DNA of 20,860 nucleotides from Candidatus Freyrarchaeum guaymasense (GTDB taxonomy: Archaea; Asgardarchaeota; Jordarchaeia; Jordarchaeales; Freyrarchaeaceae), in the NCBI GenBank assembly GCA_030587405.1, contig JAUQZD010000014.1, forward strand, positions 1-20,860, read 5' to 3'. The position numbers and the translations under genes were made by a program. The notes under the pieces are model-generated. The model did no database searches. It was not told the DNA's origin and was given only the letters and a program-made list of their open reading frames with translations. Positions 15,227 through 20,860 of the stretch are shown here, one piece after another; position 1 is the first letter of the stretch; every line of letters starts with the position of its first letter.

Positions 15227-15259
15227 CGCTTAGCCTCCTAACGTTTTTACGCAATTAGC

Positions 15260-15269
15260 CTTTAAAACT
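15260..15269 (-). promoter_or_regulatory. TATA-like promoter element of comAB
   Basis: The minus strand reads AGTTTTAAAG. A transcript starting near 15239 would have a leader of about 13 bases containing the GGAGG at 15238-15234 and the ATG at 15226. The geometry supports that ATG as the comA start. Confidence 0.5.
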
Positions 15270-15344
15270 TACGCAGAACACGATTTCTCATCCACATCGA
15301 GGCGATAAACCAGTAATAAGGAGGAATCAACGCCTAGCGTAACA

Positions 15345-15608
15345 GTTAGATGGTTGGTGGGTGAATATGATATTTAGTAGGTGAGGTTACCTTAAGATGT
15401 GTGGGTTTCCCCGGGGTCCGAGCACCTTCTAACCGCTTGGTTTCGAGGCCCCTAACAAGGTTGATGAAAAGGCGGAAAGGTGCACTCATGAGGGCTCCGG
15501 GAGGGGTTACCACGAACGGGGGTAAAGGCGATGATAAGCCTCCGATGAACCCAAGAGGAGGACCAAGCCCAATGAACCCCAAGGCTTACAAATACCTATG
15601 TAAGCTGA
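15345..15608. other. gene-poor GC-rich stretch with potential RNA stems
   Basis: I find no convincing protein gene here. Short frames open on both strands (15401-15616 plus, 15346-15582 minus) but mirror each other and are Gly/Pro/Arg-rich, as expected of non-coding GC-rich DNA. Pairing potential is visible: GCACCTT (15422-15428) with AAGGTGC (15477-15483) enclosing a small AACC/GGTT hairpin, and TAAGCCT (15535-15541) with AGGCTTA (15582-15588) enclosing two copies of ATGAACCC (15545 and 15572). I could not match it to tRNA, 5S, SRP or RNase P consensus elements. Confidence 0.35.
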
Positions 15609-15749
15609 ACCCCTAGGAGGATCATAAAACCAAGTGAAATCTACGATGAGCGCCGGGCGAGAGACCTCGTTGAGGCTGGGCGAAGAGTCGTCGAGCTAGC
15701 TAGAGAGGTTATGGATGCAGTTACGGGTGGGGGGAATGGAGGACCTTAG
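15609..15749 (+). pseudogene. start-less fragment resembling the C-terminus of a HEPN toxin
   Basis: An open frame of 46 codons has no ATG, GTG or TTG before it until residue 36 (GTT ATG GAT). It reads KPSEIYDERRARDLVEAGRR followed by VVELAREVMDAV, an amphipathic helix. HEPN domain proteins typically end with a P-x-E-x-Y segment and a final helix of this type. The stop at 15747 overlaps by 14 bases the start of the nucleotidyltransferase gene, the arrangement of HEPN-MNT toxin-antitoxin pairs. The N-terminal HEPN helices and the R-x4-6-H motif are missing, and a GGAGG (15616-15620) sits directly before the fragment. It may be the 5'-truncated remnant of a toxin gene, or a small gene starting at ATA 15624. 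The HEPN assignment rests on a short helix and is tentative. Confidence 0.4.
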
Positions 15750-16203
15750 CTGGATTAAGGAGGGTTACCGGGAGCTGATTGAAGAGTATGTTGGTAAGCT
15801 TAAACGCCTTGAGAATGTTCTTGGAATACTTCTGTTTGGCTCTGTTGCGCGGGGGAGTTGTGCTCCATTCGCTCTTAAAGCTTCAGACATAGACTTGCTC
15901 ATCGTCGCAGACAGGCTGCCACCGAACCTGTTGGACAGGAAAGCCATGTCCCTCCAATTGAGGGGGACCCCGCTTATACAGGACATTTGGGTTACACCCG
16001 AAGAACTCCTTGACCTGATAGATGGAAGAGCAGGATTCATAATGGATGCGCTCACGGAGGGCTACATCCTCTACGATGAAGCAGGAATTCTCAGGGAAAG
16101 TAAAAGGTATTTGAAAGAGTTAATGGAGAAAAAGAAAATTGTAAGGTGGAAAGGAGGGTGGAGATGGACTGGACGCGGGCTAGGGAACGTTTTTGAATTA
16201 TGA
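15736..16203 (+). CDS. minimal nucleotidyltransferase (MNT/MntA-type antitoxin-like)
   Basis: This 155-residue protein has a polymerase beta-type nucleotidyltransferase core: strand ILLF, then GSVARG (35-40), a nine-residue loop, SDIDLLIV (50-57; D51 and D53 as metal ligands) and IQDIWVT (D83 as possible third acidic residue). The C-terminus, with RW-x-GGWRW and VFEL, resembles the tail of stand-alone MNT proteins. Characterised relatives AMPylate and so neutralise HEPN ribonuclease toxins. The ATG at 15736 is preferred over ATG 15715 because the domain begins at about MEDLSWIKEG and a G-rich run precedes it. The overlapping upstream fragment looks like what is left of the HEPN partner. No intact HEPN gene is visible on either side, so this may be an orphan antitoxin. 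Confidence 0.75.
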   Translation: MEDLSWIKEGYRELIEEYVGKLKRLENVLGILLFGSVARGSCAPFALKASDIDLLIVADRLPPNLLDRKAMSLQLRGTPLIQDIWVTPEELLDLIDGRAGFIMDALTEGYILYDEAGILRESKRYLKELMEKKKIVRWKGGWRWTGRGLGNVFEL

Positions 16204-16512
16204 GGAGACATCTAAAACAAGGTTTAATCCAGTTTTTACCCTCCACGTTTTGAAAGGTCTATTCATTGGAGGCAGATCCCGCGTGCGAACGCCACTTAAA
16301 TATTCTAAGCGCTCCACGGCTTCCTCGCAGCAGACAGGAATAAGTCAATAGAGCCTCCTTCTTAGATTAACTAAACGATTGCAATAAGTTCAATCAGATT
16401 TTTAACGGTTATTAACTTTTACTTCAACTACTCTCCTTAAAATTCCTCTAACAGTTTGCGTGCTGAAGGAAAATAGCCCTCTACGCCACTAATAAAGAAA
16501 AGAGGTGGGTTG
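16204..16512. other. intergenic, A/T-rich, no gene recognised
   Basis: These 309 bases lie between the 3' ends of the nucleotidyltransferase and amidohydrolase genes. They contain T-rich runs (for example near 16400-16440 on the plus strand and TTTTCTTTATT on the minus strand just after the amidohydrolase stop) that could terminate both transcripts. I see no tRNA, array or convincing ORF. Confidence 0.5.
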
Positions 16513-17334
16513 TTAGTCTATTCCTAGTAGTCTTTTTGGGTTTTCCTCGAACAGCTTCTTTAAAACCTCCTGTTTTAGGGGAAGCTGCTTTAACTCTTCT
16601 ATTATTCTCTTCCTAGGGAGGAGGGGGTAATCTGAGCCGAAGAGGCACTTGTGCTTTAGCGGCCCGTTCATGTATCTTATCACCGGCTCTGGAATGTGCC
16701 TCGGAGCCCAGCCTGCAATGTTAAAGTAGACGTTCGGGTTTCTCTGGCACACCGCTATCGCCTCGTAGAACCATGGAAATCCGAAGTGGGCTATCACTAT
16801 CTTCAGGTCTGGGAAGTCCACTGCTACATCGTCCAAATATATCGGCTTACAGTACTTGATGCGCGTTCCAGTGTGAAACTGGGTTCCGGTGTGGAATAGT
16901 ACCGGTATCCCCAGTTCCTGCGCTTTCTCGTAGACCGGGTACATTCTCTTGTCGTTTGGGTAGAGTTCTATGAGGTGTGGCAGGAGCTTAAGCCCTTTCA
17001 ACCCAAGCTTCTTAACCGCTCTTTCCAGCTCCTTCACGGCGACAACCCCCTTATGGGGGTCGACGCTCGCGAACCCTATCAGCCTGTCTGGGTACTGGCT
17101 GACAGCCTTAGCCACAGCGTCATTTGAAACCTTGTAGTTCCACACGGTCTCAGCGTCTATAGCCACCACCACCGAGACGTCGACGCCCGCCTCATCCATA
17201 TCTCTTATCTCGTCCTCAAGCCTTGGGCCCTTAAAGTCCGCCCCAAAAACAGCTATGTAACCCGCCTTCATATGGTCAGGCATAGCCTGGAACGCTTCCT
17301 CATTCCACAACTGGGCATGTGTGTCAATTATCAT
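16513..17334 (-). CDS. amidohydrolase_2 (ACMSD-like) family TIM-barrel hydrolase/decarboxylase
   Basis: The 273-residue protein has the layout of the amidohydrolase_2/ACMSD family: N-terminal strand MIIDTHAQLW, GFASVDPHKG, GLKGLKLLPH, GIPVLFHTG (metal/active-site His), LKIVIAHFG (second His) and LFGSDYPLL (Asp metal ligand or base). In place of the usual H-x-H in the first strand it has H-A-Q, so one of the two N-terminal metal-binding His residues is Gln. Family members decarboxylate or hydrolyse aromatic or lactone-type substrates; the substrate here is unknown. The ATG at 17334 is preceded on the minus strand by GGGGG about 7 bases upstream, with a TTAATA-like box near 17361-17367. The gene is divergent from the FAD oxidoreductase operon and separated by 168 bases. 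Confidence 0.85.
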   Translation of the reverse strand: MIIDTHAQLWNEEAFQAMPDHMKAGYIAVFGADFKGPRLEDEIRDMDEAGVDVSVVVAIDAETVWNYKVSNDAVAKAVSQYPDRLIGFASVDPHKGVVAVKELERAVKKLGLKGLKLLPHLIELYPNDKRMYPVYEKAQELGIPVLFHTGTQFHTGTRIKYCKPIYLDDVAVDFPDLKIVIAHFGFPWFYEAIAVCQRNPNVYFNIAGWAPRHIPEPVIRYMNGPLKHKCLFGSDYPLLPRKRIIEELKQLPLKQEVLKKLFEENPKRLLGID

Positions 17335-17463
17335 TCCTTAACCCCCAAGCGTTGACACGTATTAAGCAAGCCATAAGGCTATTAAACAGTTTTCCTCTTA
17401 CTCTGAAAATGCCACCTTTAAAAGTGTTAAACCGTCAATCCCCCTCCCAGAAAAAGAATAAAA

Positions 17464-17473
17464 TTTTTTATAG
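17464..17473 (+). promoter_or_regulatory. TATA-like promoter element of the FAD oxidoreductase-reductase operon
   Basis: The run TTTTTTATAG lies about 30 bases before the TTG at 17503. The predicted transcript start near 17495 leaves a very short leader, compatible with near-leaderless translation from TTG 17503 or with GTG 17515. Confidence 0.45.
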
Positions 17474-17502
17474 AAGAAAGAATCCTTCCCTTAGTTTAAG
17501 GG

Positions 17503-19029
17503 TTGAGTAGGCTGGTGAACGCTTTGTCCGAGGCCTATGACGTGGTTGTTATAGGGGCAGGACTGGGAGGCCTATCTGCCGCAGCATTCCTTGCTAAAAA
17601 AGGCCTGTCAGTACTGCTTGCCGAACGCCACCATGCCCCAGGAGGGTACGCTTCAACTTTTGTGAGGGGGCGATTTGAGTTTGAAGTATCCCTTCATGAA
17701 CTGTCCGGGATGGACCCTGAAGCTAAGAAGGGTGGGCTCTACCATTACCTAGAGTGGCTGGGGGTGACCCGAAAGGTTAAATTCATAAAGCTTAAGACGC
17801 TTTACAAGTCGGTTTTCCCAGACCTAGAAATCACCCTTCCCGTGGGGAGGGAGGAGGTTGAACGGGTTCTCAGCGAGCACTTCCCCCACGAGTCAGAAGG
17901 CATACACAGGATTTTCGACAGGATATTTTTAACCTATAAGGCTCTTGCCATGCTTCAGAAGGGTGCCTCTGAGCTGACTCAAGAGTTCCTCAGGTCAAAC
18001 CTCCTCGACTACATGGATAAAACGTGGGGTGAAGTGCTGAACAACGACGTTAAGGACCCGAAGGCTAGAGCGGTCATATCCCAGCTTTGGGGGTACTTTG
18101 GACTCCCCCCGTCACGCATCTCCTACATTTTCCACGCTATAGGGCTGGCATCCTACGTGAAGCTTGGACCCACACAGGTGAAAGGAAAGTCTCAGGCACT
18201 CTCTAACGCCTTCGTGGACGTCATAGAGGAGGCTGGGGGAGAGGTGAGGCTGGGATGCGGGGTGAGCAAGATCCTCGTTGAGGAAGGGAGGGTCTCAGGT
18301 GTAGTGACCGATCAAGGGGAGGAGGTCAGGGCTAAGTACGTCGTCTCTAACGTGAACCCCATAACCGTTTGCAAGGAGCTGATAGGGACCGACAAGGTCC
18401 CGGAATCCTACCTTGAACGCTTAAACTCCAGCGAGCTCGCACCATCAACGATCAACGTTTACATGGGGCTAGACTGCCCCTACACAGAGCTGGGAGTAGA
18501 CGAGTTCGAGACGTTCCTCAACGAGGACTATGACTACGACCGCCAGTTCGAGAAGGCGTGGACCCTCGAGCCCCCCGGAAGCATGTCGGTGACAACATAT
18601 AACCTTGCAGACCCAGACTTCTCTCCTCCCGGAACGTCAGTGGTCGTCTTGACAACTTTAAGCTACGCTGACCCGTGGCTGCGCCTCAATCCTAGAGAGT
18701 ACTATGAGGCTAAAACCGGGATCGCCGAGAAGATGATAGAGCAAGCCGAGAAGGTGGCTCCGGGGCTAAGGGAGCACATAGAAGTGGTTGAGGTTGCAAC
18801 CCCCATAACAAACATAAGGTATACCGGCAACTATGGCGGGTCAATATACGGGTTTAACCAGACCCCTAAGGATAACATGCTGATCAGGCTCCCCCATGAG
18901 GGGCCCATTAGAGGACTTTACTTTGCTGGGGCGTGGACCCAGCCGGGTGGAGGCTACGAGCCATGCATTCTCTCCGGAAGCATGGCTGCGCAAAAGCTGC
19001 TGAGCAGCATGGAGAAGGAGGGGAAGTGA
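17503..19029 (+). CDS. FAD/NAD(P)-dependent oxidoreductase, phytoene desaturase/retinol saturase-like
   Basis: The 508-residue protein belongs to the CrtI/RetSat flavoprotein family. The N-terminal Rossmann motif VVVIGAGLGGLSAAAFLAKKG (14-34) binds FAD, with E41 in LLAERHHAPGGYASTF as ribose ligand; SNVNPITVC and the C-terminal GLYFAGAWTQPGGGYEP, the second FAD-binding block, complete the signature. Family members desaturate or saturate C=C bonds of isoprenoid chains at the membrane surface. Carotenoid desaturation is only one option; saturation of isoprenoid lipid tails is equally plausible in an archaeon. TTG 17503 gives 12 nt more than the alternative GTG 17515. The stop TGA directly abuts the ATG of the reductase gene, so the two products are probably made together and work together. 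Confidence 0.88.
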   Translation: MSRLVNALSEAYDVVVIGAGLGGLSAAAFLAKKGLSVLLAERHHAPGGYASTFVRGRFEFEVSLHELSGMDPEAKKGGLYHYLEWLGVTRKVKFIKLKTLYKSVFPDLEITLPVGREEVERVLSEHFPHESEGIHRIFDRIFLTYKALAMLQKGASELTQEFLRSNLLDYMDKTWGEVLNNDVKDPKARAVISQLWGYFGLPPSRISYIFHAIGLASYVKLGPTQVKGKSQALSNAFVDVIEEAGGEVRLGCGVSKILVEEGRVSGVVTDQGEEVRAKYVVSNVNPITVCKELIGTDKVPESYLERLNSSELAPSTINVYMGLDCPYTELGVDEFETFLNEDYDYDRQFEKAWTLEPPGSMSVTTYNLADPDFSPPGTSVVVLTTLSYADPWLRLNPREYYEAKTGIAEKMIEQAEKVAPGLREHIEVVEVATPITNIRYTGNYGGSIYGFNQTPKDNMLIRLPHEGPIRGLYFAGAWTQPGGGYEPCILSGSMAAQKLLSSMEKEGK

Positions 19030-20127
19030 ATGTCCAAGTCTTGGGGGTACTTTAAAGAGTACGACTCAATGATGAAGGCGGTTGAGGCTCTTCACCCTCC
19101 TAGGATGCGTATGAAGGTCGCTGAGGTCAGAGTGGAAACCAGAACCACGAAGACCTTTAAACTAGTCAGGATGGACGGGGAGATACCGCCCTTCAGGGCT
19201 GGCCAGTACGTGAGCATATGCGTAAACATAGACGGCGTGGTAACCAATAGGCCATACAGCATATCCTCGCCTCCGACAATAACCGACTACATTGAGGTGA
19301 CCGTTAGAAGGAAGCCTGGCGGCTTCGTATCCCACTACCTCCTAGACCGGGTTAACGTAGGAGAGGAGCTAGAAGTCGTGGGACCCGCGGGCCAGTTCTA
19401 CTATGAGCCCTTAACCGACGGGAGAGACCTCGTCTTCATAGCTGGCGGCAGCGGCATAACACCTTTCATGAGCATGATACTCGAAACTGTGGAGCGGAAC
19501 CTCCCACTCAACATATGGCTCATCTACGGCAGCCGCGTCCCAGACGATGTGATCTTCGGCGATAAGCTGGAAAGAATAGCGGAGGAACACCCAAACATAC
19601 ACTACTCCTTGGTTATCTCCGAGCCGCCGGAGGGCTGGGAGGGGCTGAAGGGCTTCATAACAGCTGACATAATAAAGTCGCAGGTCGGCCCCGTCGAGGG
19701 AAAGACATTCTACCTTTGCGGTCCACAGGCCATGTACTCCTTCTGCATACCTGAAATCGAGAAGCTCGGCGTCCCAAAAAGAAAGATAAAGTGTGAAGCT
19801 TACGGTCCGCCAGATGACGTAACCCGGGAGCCTGGATGGCCCAAAGACCTCCCCCCAGACGCAACGTTCACCGTGGAGGTCATTGGAAGAGTCAGGAAGA
19901 AGTTTAGGGCGCGCGCAGGAGAACCACTACTAAACTCGATGGAAAGAGAAGGAATCATCATTCCCTCGCTCTGCAGGTCAGGGCAATGCATGGTCTGCCA
20001 CGCCAAGCTCGTCTCCGGGAAGGTCTTCACCCCAAGATACGCCCTACACAAATCCTCAGACGTAGAGTTCGGGTACATATACCCATGCATAAGCTACCCC
20101 ATAGAAAACATAAAAATAAAAATCTAA
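19030..20127 (+). CDS. FAD/NAD(P)H oxidoreductase with C-terminal 2Fe-2S ferredoxin domain
   Basis: This 365-residue reductase resembles phenol/benzoate dioxygenase reductases and Hcr. After a roughly 25-residue N-terminal extension, the FAD barrel has RPYS (74-77), the NAD(P) domain has GGSGITPF (139-146) and LCGPQAMY (229-236), and the plant-type ferredoxin domain has C315, C320, C323 and C353 in the canonical C-x4-C-x2-C-x29-C pattern. It can carry electrons from NAD(P)H through FAD to the cluster and on to a partner. It starts immediately after the CrtI/RetSat-like gene with no gap, and no oxygenase is nearby, so the FAD oxidoreductase is the most likely acceptor or donor. The direction of electron flow and the partner are inference. 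Confidence 0.9.
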   Translation: MSKSWGYFKEYDSMMKAVEALHPPRMRMKVAEVRVETRTTKTFKLVRMDGEIPPFRAGQYVSICVNIDGVVTNRPYSISSPPTITDYIEVTVRRKPGGFVSHYLLDRVNVGEELEVVGPAGQFYYEPLTDGRDLVFIAGGSGITPFMSMILETVERNLPLNIWLIYGSRVPDDVIFGDKLERIAEEHPNIHYSLVISEPPEGWEGLKGFITADIIKSQVGPVEGKTFYLCGPQAMYSFCIPEIEKLGVPKRKIKCEAYGPPDDVTREPGWPKDLPPDATFTVEVIGRVRKKFRARAGEPLLNSMEREGIIIPSLCRSGQCMVCHAKLVSGKVFTPRYALHKSSDVEFGYIYPCISYPIENIKIKI

Positions 20128-20314
20128 CTCACACAGCACCAGCAAAACCACCCAACACCCGCCCCTCAAGACATCAACCTCACAGCCACCACCCAGCGTC
20201 ACCTGACTATCAGCGAGGAAACATCAAAGAGTCGTGGCTTCGCCCTCGAGAAAGCCCTCTTCTGAGAGCTTATACGGGAGCTAGTGTCGTCGACGCAGGG
20301 GAAGACATGAAGCA
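20128..20314. other. non-coding stretch, G-poor C/A-rich start
   Basis: The first 75 bases after the reductase stop are rich in C and A with very few G; the complementary strand therefore carries clustered G-runs (around 20150-20165). The remainder includes GGCTT/AAGCC complementary arms near 20237-20256. I recognise no gene here. An open plus-strand frame through 19986-20369 is mainly a shadow of the reductase. Confidence 0.4.
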
Positions 20315-20550
20315 TTATATGATGCCTTTTAGTGCGTGTGCCGCTACGGAGAGCTTCCCACTCCGCTGATGAAGTATGCCGCCATGGTCTCCTCTCTTTC
20401 CTTCTTCGTAGCCCCGGCCTGCATTGCCGCTTAGGCTAGCGCCCTTGCAACATGCACGGCTCCGTGGGATGCATCCAAGGCCATAGCAATGAGAAGTTTC
20501 GTTTTCCTAGGCAATGCGCCATCAGCAAACGCTGTTTGCGGGTGGCGCCC
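20315..20550 (-). pseudogene. broken carboxymuconolactone decarboxylase (AhpD-like) gene
   Basis: Read on the minus strand from 20550, one frame gives FADGALPRKTKLLIAMAL, then DASHGAVHVARALA, an in-frame TAA (20433-20431), and continues AAMQAGATKKEREETMAAYF and ISGVGSS. This is the order of the CMD family (GALP-KTKELIA core, then A...AGAT-EE and the GGxG region). After SS a two-base excess (20348-20349) breaks the frame; skipping it gives VAAHALKGII and TAA at 20317-20315, a natural family ending. So there is at least one internal stop and one frameshift, and the N-terminus before 20550 is not visible. The Cys pair of active CMD/AhpD enzymes is absent, which could reflect a Cys-less subfamily or decay. 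The family call comes from eye alignment only. Confidence 0.65.
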
Positions 20551-20580
20551 TTATATGGTTACGTGCTTTTTAACGGGTTT

Positions 20581-20860
20581 TTATAACCAGCTTTCCCATT
20601 CTTCCGAGGTTATGATGTGTATTTCAAATAGGTACACTCCAAGCATCTTCCCGCTCGGCAGCCTTAACGGACTGTGAAGCGAGGAAAGGTCGCCGGAGGC
20701 TCCCGCCCAAAACGTTAACCCACCGGATTCTGGAGGCTTCCACCAGCTACGCATAGCTACCCTCACCTTCGGACGCCCGTTTAAACCGTTTAAACCTTGA
20801 ATCGTGTCCTCCAAGGGTGCCTTGACACCCGGAACCCGTAAATTTACTCTTCTCAACGCT
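20581..20860 (-). CDS. unrecognised reading frame open at the right edge
   Basis: A minus-strand frame runs from the window edge (no stop before 20860; first in-frame start-like codon TTG at 20856) to a TAA at 20583-20581, giving at least 92 residues. The sequence is Pro/Gly/Ser/Trp-rich (for example RSWWKPPESGGLTFWAG) and ends EIHIITSEEWESWL. I do not recognise a domain. It could be the C-terminal tail of a larger protein beyond the window or an accidental frame in decayed DNA next to the broken CMD-like gene. Confidence 0.25.
   Translation of the reverse strand, partial: ALRRVNLRVPGVKAPLEDTIQGLNGLNGRPKVRVAMRSWWKPPESGGLTFWAGASGDLSSLHSPLRLPSGKMLGVYLFEIHIITSEEWESWL
20779..20796. repeat. tandem 9-bp repeat GTTTAAACC x2
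   Basis: GTTTAAACC occurs at 20779-20787 and again at 20788-20796. It lies inside the unrecognised edge frame, where it encodes a repeated GLN tripeptide on the minus strand. The core GTTTAAAC is palindromic. Confidence 0.6.

Noticed and set aside
15401..15600. tRNA, SRP RNA, RNase P RNA or C/D-box RNA in the structured GC-rich segment
   Set aside because: A TTCGA-like loop and a TGATGA are present, but no cloverleaf, no GGAAG-AGCAG SRP element, no RNase P P4 motif and no matching D box could be found.
15401..15616. 71-codon plus-strand ORF and the opposing 78-codon ORF as small protein genes
   Set aside because: They are Gly/Pro/Arg-rich mirror frames with no good ribosome site for either and no recognisable family; treated as non-coding.
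16164..16360. ATG at 16164 with AAGGAGG upstream, which after a one-base shift at the T5 run could continue for about 60 codons (MDWTRARERF then LNYEETSK)
   Set aside because: The ATG is inside the C-terminal coding region of the nucleotidyltransferase, whose tail looks natural in its own frame; the shifted peptide shows no HEPN or other domain.
16440..16512. Minus-strand peptide VEGYFPSARKLLEEF after the amidohydrolase stop as a gene remnant
   Set aside because: It is too short and isolated to support, and the preceding T-rich bases look like a terminator.
20581..20860. C-terminal tail of an IS605-type TnpB and an associated guide RNA region
   Set aside because: The frame lacks the zinc-finger CxxC motifs and RuvC residues, and I could not identify element ends; only a search with flanking sequence could decide.

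Overview
The window looks like chromosomal DNA of an archaeon. Supporting this are a bifunctional fructose-1,6-bisphosphate aldolase/phosphatase (the archaeal/thermophile type), TATA-like boxes about 25 bases upstream of several starts, short leaders with GGAGG-type ribosome binding sites, frequent GTG/TTG starts, and a coenzyme M/sulfolactate gene pair (comA-comB). A thermophilic or methanogen-related lineage, perhaps in the TACK group, is a reasonable guess, but the sequence does not settle the phylum. No rRNA, tRNA, CRISPR array or intact insertion sequence was recognised.

Layout. (1) 1-4375, minus strand: a polytopic YhfC/PrsW-like membrane protease, then a three-gene ABC-2 exporter operon. 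This consists of an ATPase with an unusual duplicated N-terminal domain, a permease, and a second ATPase cut by the left edge. (2) 4596-11746, plus strand, central metabolism: FBP aldolase/phosphatase, carA-carB (carbamoyl phosphate synthetase, starts and stops overlapping) and a GlcD-type FAD hydroxyacid oxidase close behind carB. (3) 11881-12765: a membrane-anchored left-handed beta-helix acyltransferase. (4) 13002-13718: a winged-helix regulator with a C-terminal Rossmann-like domain resembling CARF ligand-sensing domains. It converges on comA-comB (minus strand, 13705-15226). (5) 15241-16203: a gene-poor stretch with possible RNA-like pairing, a start-less fragment resembling the C-terminus of a HEPN toxin, and a minimal nucleotidyltransferase. 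(6) 16513-17334, minus: an amidohydrolase with an altered metal motif, divergent from (7) 17503-20127: a CrtI/RetSat-like FAD oxidoreductase abutting an FAD/NAD/2Fe-2S reductase, probably a redox couple. (8) 20128-20860: a decayed region with a broken carboxymuconolactone-decarboxylase-like gene and an unrecognised frame running off the right edge.

Most interesting points: the apparent +1 frameshift at an A6 run in the 5' end of comA, where promoter, ribosome binding site and family similarity all favour an upstream ATG in another frame; the winged-helix/CARF-like regulator with domain order opposite to Csa3; the tandem-duplicated domain fused to an ABC ATPase; the saturase/desaturase-reductase pair; and the gene debris at 15.6 kb and 20.4 kb. 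All functional calls come from motif reading by eye. No database search was run.
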